Assembly (NCBI GenBank): GCA_964569025.1
Contig: CAZMSQ010000011.1
Location: forward strand, 8,307-72,306
Reading direction: 5' to 3'
Source of the DNA: CAZMSQ01 sp964569025
GTDB lineage: Bacteria > Bacteroidota > Bacteroidia > Chitinophagales > Saprospiraceae
Length of the DNA stretch: 64,000 nt
Shown: positions 55,103 through 62,804 of the stretch, piece by piece
Layout: each line of letters begins with the position of its first letter
Position numbering within the stretch: the stretch's first letter is position 1
Translations under genes and position numbers: made by a program
Notes under the pieces: model-generated
Seen by the model: only the letters and a program-made list of their open reading frames with translations
Told to the model about the DNA's origin: nothing
Database searches by the model: none

Positions 55103-56188
55103 TTAGGCTGGATCTCCGGCTGACCAGCGCAACAAGGCAGAGCCCCAGGTAAACCCGCTGCCAAATGCAGCAAGACAAACCAGATCTCCATCTTTCACCG
55201 CACCTGACTCCCAGGCCTCACACAAAGCAATTGGGACAGAGGCAGCTGTGGTATTCCCATACTTCTGAATATTGTTCCACACCTGACTGTCACTCAGACC
55301 CAATCGCTTCTGGACAAACTGGCTGATCCGCAAATTGGCCTGATGGGGCACCAGCATATCAATGTCTGAAGGCTGAAGACCTGTTTTTGTCAGAGCTTCC
55401 ATAATGACCTCCGGAAATTTCTGCACCGCCATTTTGAAGACAAACTGACCGTCCATATTCGGAAAAAGCTGACCGTGATCCAGCATGTGCTGCGTGACAA
55501 ACAAACTTCCATGCTCCGCCTCCGGGTATCCAAACTCAACGGGCTCTCCCATTTTGTCAAAATGAACGCCGCTGTGAGAACCCGGATTGATCATGGCCAG
55601 CTTTTCAGCATACGTGCCATCTGCGTGAAGGTGGGTTGTGAGAATACTGCCTTGACCCTCAGCAGCTGGTTGCAAGACTACAGCACCGGCACCATCACCG
55701 AAAATCACCGTCACATTGCGCCCTTCAGTGCTGAAATCAAGCCCCATCGAATGCATCTCGGCCCCGACAAGCAATACGTTCTTGTACATCCCCGTTTTCA
55801 CAAACTGATCAGCTACAGAAAGCCCGTACAGAAACCCTGAACACTGATTCCGAATATCAAGGCACCCCACCTCCGTTGACGTCATCCCCAACTCCCGCTG
55901 CATCAGTACGCCAGATCCGGGAAAATAGTAATCCGGGCTCAGTGTCGCGAAAATAATGAAGTCGACCTCCTCTTTGCTGATTCCGGCCCGCTCAATAGCC
56001 ACTGCTGCCGCTTTGGCACCCATGATCGCTGTTGTTTCCTTACGACGCTTCCCATACCTGCGGGACTTGATCCCAGTCCGCTCCTGAATCCACTCATCAC
56101 TCGTATCCATAAATTTTGTCAAATCATCGTTGGTCACACGATCTTCAGGCAGATATGAACCGATGCCGGCAATTCTGGTAGCTGTCAT
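55103..56188 (-). CDS. fabH: 3-oxoacyl-[ACP] synthase III (KAS III)
   Basis: Condenses acetyl-CoA with malonyl-ACP to start fatty-acid synthesis. The catalytic triad is intact: Cys 116 in NQCSGFLYGL, His 282 in PHQANLRI and Asn 312 in YGNTTAASVP. Other marks are IAGIGSYLPEDRVTN, TSDEWIQERTGI, FGDGAGAVVL and the C-terminal AAFGSGFTWGSALLRW. At 361 residues it is slightly longer than E. coli FabH (about 317), like the second KAS III paralogues of Bacteroidota, which sometimes act in secondary lipid pathways; it is not beside plsX or acpP. Confidence 0.93.
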   Translation of the reverse strand: MTATRIAGIGSYLPEDRVTNDDLTKFMDTSDEWIQERTGIKSRRYGKRRKETTAIMGAKAAAVAIERAGISKEEVDFIIFATLSPDYYFPGSGVLMQRELGMTSTEVGCLDIRNQCSGFLYGLSVADQFVKTGMYKNVLLVGAEMHSMGLDFSTEGRNVTVIFGDGAGAVVLQPAAEGQGSILTTHLHADGTYAEKLAMINPGSHSGVHFDKMGEPVEFGYPEAEHGSLFVTQHMLDHGQLFPNMDGQFVFKMAVQKFPEVIMEALTKTGLQPSDIDMLVPHQANLRISQFVQKRLGLSDSQVWNNIQKYGNTTAASVPIALCEAWESGAVKDGDLVCLAAFGSGFTWGSALLRWSAGDPA

Positions 56189-56356
56189 TGCGTTCTTGTT
56201 TTTGTCTTAAGAAAAGACGCGGAACTGCGCCAAACACCTGCAAATTCGCTAATTTTTCCCGCATTGCAAAATAGGAAGGCCCATGCTGCAAACCCCTGAA
56301 CGCTCAGGTCGCGGCATACCTCATTGGTTTTTATCACTCCACATTCTCCAGCATTC

Positions 56357-57337
56357 ATGGCACTCATCACACATGATGACTTCACAGAACTCCTCACCAG
56401 AATCCGGCAGAGAGGACTTACCCACATGCTGGCGAGGCTTCGGCTTACTCACGCCGGCCGTACGCGTTCCACTTTCAATCAGGCCGAACTCCAGACCTCA
56501 AACTGGTGGAACATTCCCGCCGTTCGCAAGCGCTGGAACAAGATGATAACAGGCAGTGAAACGTTGGAATTCGAAGACTATGTGGTTGAAAAGTATCTGG
56601 CAGAATCCAAAAACCTGACACTCCTTTCTCCCGGATGCGGGAGCGGAGGCCATGAAAGACGGTTTGCCCGACACCCTCAGGTTTTTGATCACATTACAGG
56701 CATTGACCTGTCTCCAAATCTGATTCGGGAGGCAACCGCTCTCACCAAAAAAGAGGGGTTGGAGAATGTCTCGTTTTTGGTGGCCGACATCCATTCAATG
56801 GATATCCCCCCTGCTTGTATGGATGTCATTTTGTTCAACCAGGCACTCCACCACTTCAGGAATGTCAGAAACCTCCTCGAGAACCAAATCCGGCCGGCAC
56901 TTAAGCCCGGAGGGCTGCTGATTGTGCACGAATATGTCGGACCAGCACGATTGCAGTGGGAGGCCGACGAACTGGCAATCATCAACAGGTTACTGCGAGA
57001 GGAAATTCCGGACAAGTTTCGGATGAGGGCCGGTTCTCGCACGGTGAAGCAACGCGTCACAGGGCCGGGCCTTTTGCGGATGCTGCTCTCAGACCCGTCC
57101 GAGGCAGTTGATTCGCCTCACATCCTCCCGGCCCTTGAGGAGTTGTTCGAAAAAAAAGAGGGCCGGCCCGTGGGGGGCAATATCCTGATGCCGTTGCTCA
57201 AGGATATTGCCCATCACTTTGCCGGCCCCAATGCTCAGGCACAGGCCATTTTGCAGCATCTGTTCAGAGAAGAAGACGAGTTTCTGAAAACCCATCCTTC
57301 TCTCATCCATTTCGGAGTGTATCAGAAGCTGGATTAA
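56357..57337 (+). CDS. SAM-dependent class I methyltransferase
   Basis: Rossmann-type methyltransferase of 326 residues. SAM motif I is LTLLSPGCGSGGHERRFAR, motif II region ITGIDLSPNLIREA, with ADIHSMDIPPACMDVILFNQALHHF and the post-motif LKPGGLLIVHEYVGP. The target is unknown; the HEYVGP sequence resembles small-molecule methyltransferases. The start used is the ATG at 56357; a TTG at 56324 is also in frame. Confidence 0.85.
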   Translation: MALITHDDFTELLTRIRQRGLTHMLARLRLTHAGRTRSTFNQAELQTSNWWNIPAVRKRWNKMITGSETLEFEDYVVEKYLAESKNLTLLSPGCGSGGHERRFARHPQVFDHITGIDLSPNLIREATALTKKEGLENVSFLVADIHSMDIPPACMDVILFNQALHHFRNVRNLLENQIRPALKPGGLLIVHEYVGPARLQWEADELAIINRLLREEIPDKFRMRAGSRTVKQRVTGPGLLRMLLSDPSEAVDSPHILPALEELFEKKEGRPVGGNILMPLLKDIAHHFAGPNAQAQAILQHLFREEDEFLKTHPSLIHFGVYQKLD

Positions 57338-57354
57338 ACTGCCACAGAGATTTT

Positions 57355-58020
57355 CTATTTCTGAACCTCAATCAGCTCAATGTCAAAAATCAGCGTTGCA
57401 AAAGGTGGAATGGCCTGACCCGCACCGCGCTCGCCATAGGCAAGTGCAAAAGGGATATAAAGCTTCCACTTTGCACCCGGCTTCATAAGCTGAAGCGCCT
57501 CCTGCCAACCCTGAATCACCCCGTTTACAGGAAAGGTGGTTGGTTCGCCGCGCTGATAAGAACTATCAAATACCTTTCCATCCAGCAAATATCCTTTGTA
57601 GTGGGCCACAACTTTGTCCTGAGCCGAGGGTGATTCGCCCTCCCCTTCCTCAATCACCTCATACTGCAGGCCACTTGGCAAGACAATCACGCCCTCTTTC
57701 TTCGCATTCTCCTCCAAAAAAGCATTCTCCTTTTCAATATTGACAGAAAATTGCGCTTCCTGCGCTTTTTGCATAAAATCATTGACCATCACCTGCGCCT
57801 GCTCTGTGCTGATTCGCTGCCCTGAGCCGGAAATCACATCAACAACCCCGCTGGCAAACTGCTCGGCATTGAGTTCTGAAAATCCCTGGCTTTTGAGGTT
57901 TTGGGCGACCAAAACGCCCAGGCTGTAACTGACTGAATCCATAGTTGTGTCGTCGTTTTGTGCCCACAGGCACGATAGTGGCAAGATTGCCAGAATAAGA
58001 ATTCGAAATACGGTCTTCAT
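57355..58020 (-). CDS. FKBP-type peptidyl-prolyl isomerase, exported (Mip/FkpA-like)
   Basis: Periplasmic prolyl isomerase. Signal peptide (FRILILAILPLSCLWA), an N-terminal dimerisation helix region (MDSVSYSLGVLVAQNLKSQG ... INTEQAQVMVNDFM-type), and a C-terminal FKBP domain (VVAHYKGYLLDGKVFDSSYQRGEPTTFPVNGVIQGWQEALQLMKPGAKWKLYIP, AYGERGAGQAIPPFATLIFDIELIEV). All active-site aromatic positions are kept. 221 residues. Confidence 0.95.
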   Translation of the reverse strand: MKTVFRILILAILPLSCLWAQNDDTTMDSVSYSLGVLVAQNLKSQGFSELNAEQFASGVVDVISGSGQRISTEQAQVMVNDFMQKAQEAQFSVNIEKENAFLEENAKKEGVIVLPSGLQYEVIEEGEGESPSAQDKVVAHYKGYLLDGKVFDSSYQRGEPTTFPVNGVIQGWQEALQLMKPGAKWKLYIPFALAYGERGAGQAIPPFATLIFDIELIEVQK

Positions 58021-58085
58021 AAATGAACTTCAATTTTTATTGAATAATAAACAGAATGTTCCGATGTGTCGTTGTAAAGGACGTG

Positions 58086-58093
58086 CAAAGATA
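58086..58093 (-). promoter_or_regulatory. Candidate -7 promoter element for the FKBP isomerase gene
   Basis: The minus strand reads TATCTTTG, about 65 bases upstream of the ATG at 58020; a TTG on the same strand lies 17 bases further upstream (58113-58111), an acceptable -33 spacing. Confidence 0.6.
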
Positions 58094-58211
58094 CAAAACC
58101 GCTGCGCGTACAATTTTTGGACAACGGCCATGAGCATGGAGAAATTGCCCCTGAATTGCCGAAACCTGTCAATCGATGCGAGATTCATTCCAAAACTGGC
58201 ATACTGATCAA

Positions 58212-59000
58212 ATGGGCAGAAGCCTGTTTTTGGGAGCCCCTCCACGTAGGATCATCTCGCTTGTGCCCTCTCAGACCCAGCTGCTCGCCGACCTCGGGCT
58301 GGAGGAGCAGGTAGTCGGGCTGACCCGCTTTTGTGTGCATCCCAAATCGTGGCATGATTCGAAACCAAGGGTCGGCGGCACAAAAGACGTCAGGATTGAT
58401 CGGATTAAAGCACTCAGGCCAGATTTGATCATTGGGAATAAGGAAGAGAATGTCAGAGAACAAATCGAAGCGCTCGAACGGGAATATCCTGTCTGGATGA
58501 GCGATATCCGAACACTGGATGACGCGTTCGCAATGATTCGGTCGATCGGTAAAATGACAGACCGGGCCGAAATGGCGGGTGCCATCGCCAAGGGCATCGG
58601 CGAAAAATTCGGCAGACTGGAAGATGAGGTCCGGCAAGGGCCCGTATTTTCCACACTCTACCTCATCTGGAGAAAGCCTTGGATGGCTGCAGGGACTGAC
58701 ACTTTTATAGACACAATGCTCGCTCTTGCCGGTCTGCCAAATGTGGTAAAAAAACAAAGATACCCGGTGCTCAGTCCTGAAGAAATACGAGGCCTGAACC
58801 CCGATGTCGTCCTATTGTCTTCGGAGCCATACCCGTTTAAAACCAGCCATATCGATGAGCTTCAAGCCCTCCTGCCGGGGGCCCGGAAGATTCTGTGTGT
58901 TGATGGCGAACCATTCAGCTGGTATGGCAGCAGGCTCGCAGACAGTCCGGCCTATTTTTCCGACCTTCAGAAAAAAATTGAATATCCGGCAGAGCGCTGA
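58212..59000 (+). CDS. BtuF/helical-backbone metal receptor family protein without signal peptide
   Basis: Periplasmic-binding-protein fold of the BtuF/FhuD class: RRIISLVPSQTQLLADLGLEEQVVGLTRFCVHP, then KDVRIDRIKALRPDLIIGNKEENVRE, the long helical backbone, and LAGLPNVVKKQRYPVLSPEEIRGLNPDVVLLSSEPYPF. Family members bind cobalamin, haem or siderophores for an ABC importer. No signal peptide or lipobox is present from the ATG at 58212 nor in the in-frame upstream stretch, and no permease or ATPase lies nearby, so it may be cytosolic; such signal-less forms are common in Bacteroidota. Confidence 0.82.
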   Translation: MGRSLFLGAPPRRIISLVPSQTQLLADLGLEEQVVGLTRFCVHPKSWHDSKPRVGGTKDVRIDRIKALRPDLIIGNKEENVREQIEALEREYPVWMSDIRTLDDAFAMIRSIGKMTDRAEMAGAIAKGIGEKFGRLEDEVRQGPVFSTLYLIWRKPWMAAGTDTFIDTMLALAGLPNVVKKQRYPVLSPEEIRGLNPDVVLLSSEPYPFKTSHIDELQALLPGARKILCVDGEPFSWYGSRLADSPAYFSDLQKKIEYPAER

Positions 59001-59087
59001 CAAACGTTTTTTCGTTTCCGGCCGTTCTTTTAGCAGATCACCTGTATTTTCTGACCACTTTTCTGGACCAACTACATCCCTTTTCGC

Positions 59088-60713
59088 ATGAGACTGATCG
59101 TTCTCCTTCTTTGTCTGACCGCCCGGGTGCTCACATCCGGAGCCCAGCCATCAACCGAAAGGCCGCAACCCATTCGTGTGCCTGGGCAATACCTCGTCCA
59201 GCTCACTCCCGGCAGCAGCCCCTCCGAAATGATGAATACATTCAGAGAAAAGGTGAACGAAGGCATCAGCGTAATTCGTCAGATTGGCAATAGCCAGGAG
59301 TTGTATCTTGTGGAAACGGCAAATGCCCTAGAAGACAGGCTCCCCGAGTTGCGAAGCCTTCCGAGTATCGCATTCGCCCAGCCCGAAGCCCGATTGGAGC
59401 GGCGGATGGATCCCGATGACCCAGAATTTGACCAGCAATATTATCTGCGGAAAATTCAGGCACCCAAGGTCTGGGAATATACCGCAGGAGGCACGACGCC
59501 CAATGGGGATCCAATTGTCATAGCAGTAATTGACGAAGGATTTGATTTAGATCATGCAGAACTGATTGACAACCTCTGGGTCAATGAAGGAGAAATACCG
59601 GAGAATGGAATTGATGATGATGGAAATGGGAAAGTCGATGATTTTCACGGCTGGAATCTCGATGCCAATTCTGACGATCTCTCAGAAGCAAGGCATGGCA
59701 CTGAGGTGGTAGGAATCATCAGTGCCCGGGGAAATAATAACTTCGGCGGCGCCGGAGTCGCGTGGGAAAGTCGCCTGATGTTGCTCTCAAACTTCACCAG
59801 ATCTACCACAAATATAGTGGAGGGGTATATGTACATCGCAGATATGCGCCAGCGTTACAATGCATCAAACGGGACAGAAGGGGCATTTGTCGTGGCAACG
59901 AATTCATCGTTTGGCATCGACTTTACATTTTGCGACGAATTCCCAATCTGGGGAAACTGGTATGATTCCCTTGGAAAAGCTGGAATTCTGAACATTGTCA
60001 GTACCTCCAACGGAGATGTCGACGTCGATGCCCAGGGAGACATGCCTTCCTCTTGTCCCTCAGAATACATGCTGGCGGTTACCCGGACCGATGAGTTCGA
60101 CCAGAAAGCAACTGGAGGGTATGGGGTAACATCCATCGATCTTGCCGCCCCAGGAGTCAATATCTACTCAACCCGTCCGGATAACCTGTTCGAAAACATT
60201 GGCGGCGGGAATTCATTCTCCTGCCCCCAGGTCGCAGGTACGGTCGCCCTGCTCTATGGGTTGGGCTGTGAAACTCTGTTTAATGAAGCCCTCGCCCAGC
60301 CCAGCCAGACAGCCCTGCGTATCAAGCGGTTTCTGATGGATGGCACTGATCCGGTGTCAAGCCTTGAAGGCATTACTGTATCCGGAGGACGTTTGAACGC
60401 ATTCGGTGCAGCTCAAGAGGTGTTCCGCTACTGCGGCGGTCTAAATCCTGACAAACCCCTGCTGATCAACCTAATTTCACCCAATCCCTCACCTGGACCA
60501 GTACAATTTTCCTTCAGCATTCCTCAAGAAGACACCTACGAAATATTAATTCACAACAGCCTCGGACAGCTGCTTCACCAAAATACCTATACACCGGGAA
60601 CATTCGGCATCCAGCCTTATCAACTCGATATGACCGGATGGAATTCCGGAACCTATACCATCACAATTCGCAACGACCGGCAAACAGAATCAGCACATTT
60701 TTTGAAACTGTAA
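59088..60713 (+). CDS. Secreted subtilisin-like (S8) serine protease with T9SS tail
   Basis: Signal peptide, an inhibitor-I9-like propeptide (PGQYLVQLTPGSSPSEMM), an S8 catalytic domain and a C-terminal T9SS sorting domain (ISPNPSPGPVQFSFSI ... WNSGTYTITIRND). The triad is Asp 149 (VIAVIDEGFD; DEG replaces the more common DTG/DSG), His 203 (RHGTEVVGIISA) and Ser 376 (GGGNSFSCPQVAGTVALLYG, where Asn replaces the Thr of GTS). The oxyanion Asn is in VVATNSSFG. 541 residues. Expected to be a surface or extracellular protease. Confidence 0.93.
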   Translation: MRLIVLLLCLTARVLTSGAQPSTERPQPIRVPGQYLVQLTPGSSPSEMMNTFREKVNEGISVIRQIGNSQELYLVETANALEDRLPELRSLPSIAFAQPEARLERRMDPDDPEFDQQYYLRKIQAPKVWEYTAGGTTPNGDPIVIAVIDEGFDLDHAELIDNLWVNEGEIPENGIDDDGNGKVDDFHGWNLDANSDDLSEARHGTEVVGIISARGNNNFGGAGVAWESRLMLLSNFTRSTTNIVEGYMYIADMRQRYNASNGTEGAFVVATNSSFGIDFTFCDEFPIWGNWYDSLGKAGILNIVSTSNGDVDVDAQGDMPSSCPSEYMLAVTRTDEFDQKATGGYGVTSIDLAAPGVNIYSTRPDNLFENIGGGNSFSCPQVAGTVALLYGLGCETLFNEALAQPSQTALRIKRFLMDGTDPVSSLEGITVSGGRLNAFGAAQEVFRYCGGLNPDKPLLINLISPNPSPGPVQFSFSIPQEDTYEILIHNSLGQLLHQNTYTPGTFGIQPYQLDMTGWNSGTYTITIRNDRQTESAHFLKL

Positions 60714-60755
60714 ATCACTCAATGTGCGGGAACTGTTTTTTTATCCACAGGGTTC

Positions 60756-60786
60756 TTGTCAATGTGTGAGGAGAATGTTAACTTTG
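60756..60786 (+). promoter_or_regulatory. Promoter of the tRNA-Arg / ribosomal protein run
   Basis: TTG at 60756-60758 (-33) and TAACTTTG at 60779-60786 (-7) are separated by 20 bases, an excellent match to the Bacteroidota sigma consensus. The tRNA begins 49 bases after the -7 element. Confidence 0.75.
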
Positions 60787-60834
60787 CACCGCCGAAAGCG
60801 AGAGCAAGACAAAAGAGCTGAAGCAATCGGTCAT

Positions 60835-60911
60835 GGCTCCGTAGCTTAACTGGATAGAGCACCTGACTACGGATCAGGAGGTTGGAGGTTCGAATCCTCC
60901 CGGAGTCACCA
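60835..60911 (+). tRNA. tRNA-Arg (anticodon ACG)
   Basis: A full cloverleaf of 77 bases. Acceptor stem GGCTCCG pairs with CGGAGTC (one G-U), the anticodon stem CCTGA/TCAGG closes the 7-base loop CTACGGA, so the anticodon is ACG, and the T arm is GGAGG-TTCGAAT-CCTCC. The terminal CCA is encoded (60909-60911). It reads CGN Arg codons after A34-to-inosine editing. Confidence 0.97.
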
Positions 60912-60940
60912 AGCTTTGAAACACTTATAAGGATAAAGAC

Positions 60941-61222
60941 ATGTCCAGAATTTGCGATCTCACAGGAAAACGTCCGATCACCGGGCACAGCGTCTCTCAC
61001 TCAAATGTGAAGACAAAACGCCGTTTCTTGCCCAACTTGCATAAGAAGCGCTTCTATATTCAGGAAACAGACCAGTGGGTGACGCTGAAAGTTTCTTCTC
61101 ATGCCCTCCGCACCATCAACAAGAAAGGGGTGTATGCGTTCTTGACCGAACAGCAGCAGAAGGGATTTGAATTGCCTATCGAATTAAAGGAGCCAAACCC
61201 AATGTGGTGGGCTGCTGAATAA
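60941..61222 (+). CDS. rpmB: 50S ribosomal protein bL28
   Basis: MSRICDLTGKRPITGHSVSHSNVKTKRRFLPNLH is the bL28 signature, continuing to SSHALRTINKKGVYAFL. 93 residues, slightly long at the C-terminus, as usual in the phylum. It follows the tRNA by 29 bases and precedes rpmG by 25, so the tRNA and ribosomal protein genes are likely one transcript. Confidence 0.97.
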   Translation: MSRICDLTGKRPITGHSVSHSNVKTKRRFLPNLHKKRFYIQETDQWVTLKVSSHALRTINKKGVYAFLTEQQQKGFELPIELKEPNPMWWAAE

Positions 61223-61247
61223 TTGAGTACATTACAATCAGACTATC

Positions 61248-61436
61248 ATGGCCAAGAAGTCAAAAGGGAATCGCCTCCAAATCATTATGGAGTGCACCGA
61301 GCACAAGAAAACAGGAATGCCCGGTACGTCCCGTTATATCACCCAGAAGAATCGGAAAAACACCCCCGACCGTCTGGAATTGATGAAATACAACCCGATT
61401 TTGCGCAAGAAGACGCTTCATCGCGAAATCAAGTAA
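61248..61436 (+). CDS. rpmG: 50S ribosomal protein bL33
   Basis: A 62-residue bL33: MAKKSKGNRLQIIMECTEHK, then TSRYITQKNRKNTPDRLELMKYNP and LRKKTLHREIK. The zinc-binding Cys pairs of the C+ form are not complete (single Cys), so it is the C- type. Located 25 bases after rpmB. Confidence 0.97.
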   Translation: MAKKSKGNRLQIIMECTEHKKTGMPGTSRYITQKNRKNTPDRLELMKYNPILRKKTLHREIK

Positions 61437-61463
61437 TTGATTATCCCTTAAATTCATTGCATT

Positions 61464-61640
61464 ATGGCAAAGGTATCTAAAAACGCACGTGTTGCCCAAC
61501 GTGCTGCCAACGCCGGCTCAGGCCGGGATCACGTAAAAGTGGTCGTTCCTGTAAAAGACCCCAAATCCGGGAAGTACGCATACAAAGAGGTGATTATCCA
61601 CAAGGATAAGGTTCAGGAATTCCTCGCAAACAACAAGTAA
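61464..61640 (+). CDS. DUF4295 family small basic protein
   Basis: A 58-residue basic protein (MAKVSKNARVAQRAANAG, then VVVPVKDPKSGKYAYKEVIIHKDKVQEFL). It matches DUF4295, which in Bacteroidota is conserved between rpmG and ftsY, exactly the arrangement here. Its size, charge and position suggest a ribosome-associated protein, but this is inference. Confidence 0.9.
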   Translation: MAKVSKNARVAQRAANAGSGRDHVKVVVPVKDPKSGKYAYKEVIIHKDKVQEFLANNK

Positions 61641-61668
61641 TTCCGCCTCTTATTCGGACATTATTCGG

Positions 61669-61701
61669 AAAGGCTTTTCTTTTGAACAGAGAAAAGCCTT
61701 T
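61669..61701 (+). terminator. Hairpin between DUF4295 and ftsY (terminator or attenuator)
   Basis: A perfect 12-base stem, AAAGGCTTTTCT paired with AGAAAAGCCTTT, around a 9-base loop, 29 bases after the DUF4295 stop and 30 before the ftsY start. The sequence after the stem is only moderately T-rich, so partial readthrough into ftsY is possible. Confidence 0.7.
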
Positions 61702-61731
61702 CTGCATTTAAACTCATCACATTCAAAGCCC

Positions 61732-62688
61732 ATGAGTTTCTTCAAAAAATTCTTCACCCGGAAAAAGGAAGATGAGCTCGATCAGGGACTCGAGAAGACA
61801 AAAACGAGCTTTCTCGGGAAGTTGTCGCGCGCTGTTGCAGGCAAGTCGCGCATCGACGATGAAGTCCTCGATGAGCTTGAACAGGCACTCATTACTTCAG
61901 ATGTAGGTCTGGATACCACCGTCAGAATTATTGAACGTCTCGAAGCAAGAGTGGCAAGAGATAAGTTCATCAGCACATCGGAGTTGAATGAAATGCTCCG
62001 AGAAGAGATGGAGCTTTTGCTCGGAGAGACCAATACCGAAGAACCGGAAGATTTTTCAATTCCTCAGGGAGCAAACCCTTATGTCATTATGGTTGTGGGA
62101 GTCAATGGAGTGGGAAAAACCACCACCATTGGCAAGCTCGCATGGCAGTTCAAGAGCCAGGGGAAAAAGGTAGTTCTTGGAGCCGGAGATACCTTCCGTG
62201 CAGCAGCAGTGGATCAGCTCAAGATCTGGTCCGAACGAGTCCAATGCGATTTTTATTCCAAGGGAATGAATACCGACCCGGCTGCCGTAGCCTATGAAAC
62301 AGTCCAATACGCGCTGGCCAACAAATGCGAAGTAGCGATCATCGATACCGCCGGCCGCTTGCATACCAAGACACACCTGATGCGGGAGCTCTCCAAAATC
62401 AAACGCTCCATCGAAAAATGCCTGCCCGGCGCACCACACGATGTGCTTCTCGTGCTGGATGCCACAACCGGCCAAAATGCCATCGAGCAATGCAAGCAAT
62501 TTACAGAGGCAACCGAGGTATCCTGCCTCGCATTGACCAAACTCGACGGGACTGCCAAGGGTGGTGTGGCAATCGGGATTTCAGATCAATTCCGGATACC
62601 AATCAAATACATTGGAATCGGAGAAGGAATGGAAAATCTCCAGGTCTTTAATAAGCGCGCATTCGTGGATTCGCTGTTTAAAGCCTGA
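61732..62688 (+). CDS. ftsY: Signal recognition particle receptor FtsY
   Basis: SRP receptor GTPase that docks Ffh-bound ribosomes at the membrane. The N-terminus is short (MSFFKKFFTRKKEDELDQGL) without the long acidic A domain of E. coli. NG core: IMVVGVNGVGKTTTIGKL (P-loop near residues 123-131), GAGDTFRAAAVDQLKIW, AIIDTAGRLHTKTHLMREL, LDATTGQNA, TKLDGTAKGGVAIGI and YIGIGEGMENLQVF. 318 residues, normal for the phylum. Confidence 0.97.
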   Translation: MSFFKKFFTRKKEDELDQGLEKTKTSFLGKLSRAVAGKSRIDDEVLDELEQALITSDVGLDTTVRIIERLEARVARDKFISTSELNEMLREEMELLLGETNTEEPEDFSIPQGANPYVIMVVGVNGVGKTTTIGKLAWQFKSQGKKVVLGAGDTFRAAAVDQLKIWSERVQCDFYSKGMNTDPAAVAYETVQYALANKCEVAIIDTAGRLHTKTHLMRELSKIKRSIEKCLPGAPHDVLLVLDATTGQNAIEQCKQFTEATEVSCLALTKLDGTAKGGVAIGISDQFRIPIKYIGIGEGMENLQVFNKRAFVDSLFKA

Positions 62689-62804
62689 CTTGCAACCTCT
62701 CAAACTATTGGTAGGACTGTGTGCCCGAGACAACACGCTGCATTGGATGACAAATCCCAATCCGCGAAAGCCATCTGGAAAGATTCACTTGTGAGGATGG
62801 CCCA

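Noticed and set aside
58021..58211. A riboswitch before the BtuF-like gene
   Set aside because: I looked for cobalamin-riboswitch landmarks such as a B12-box and saw none; the gap is short and holds only the FKBP promoter.
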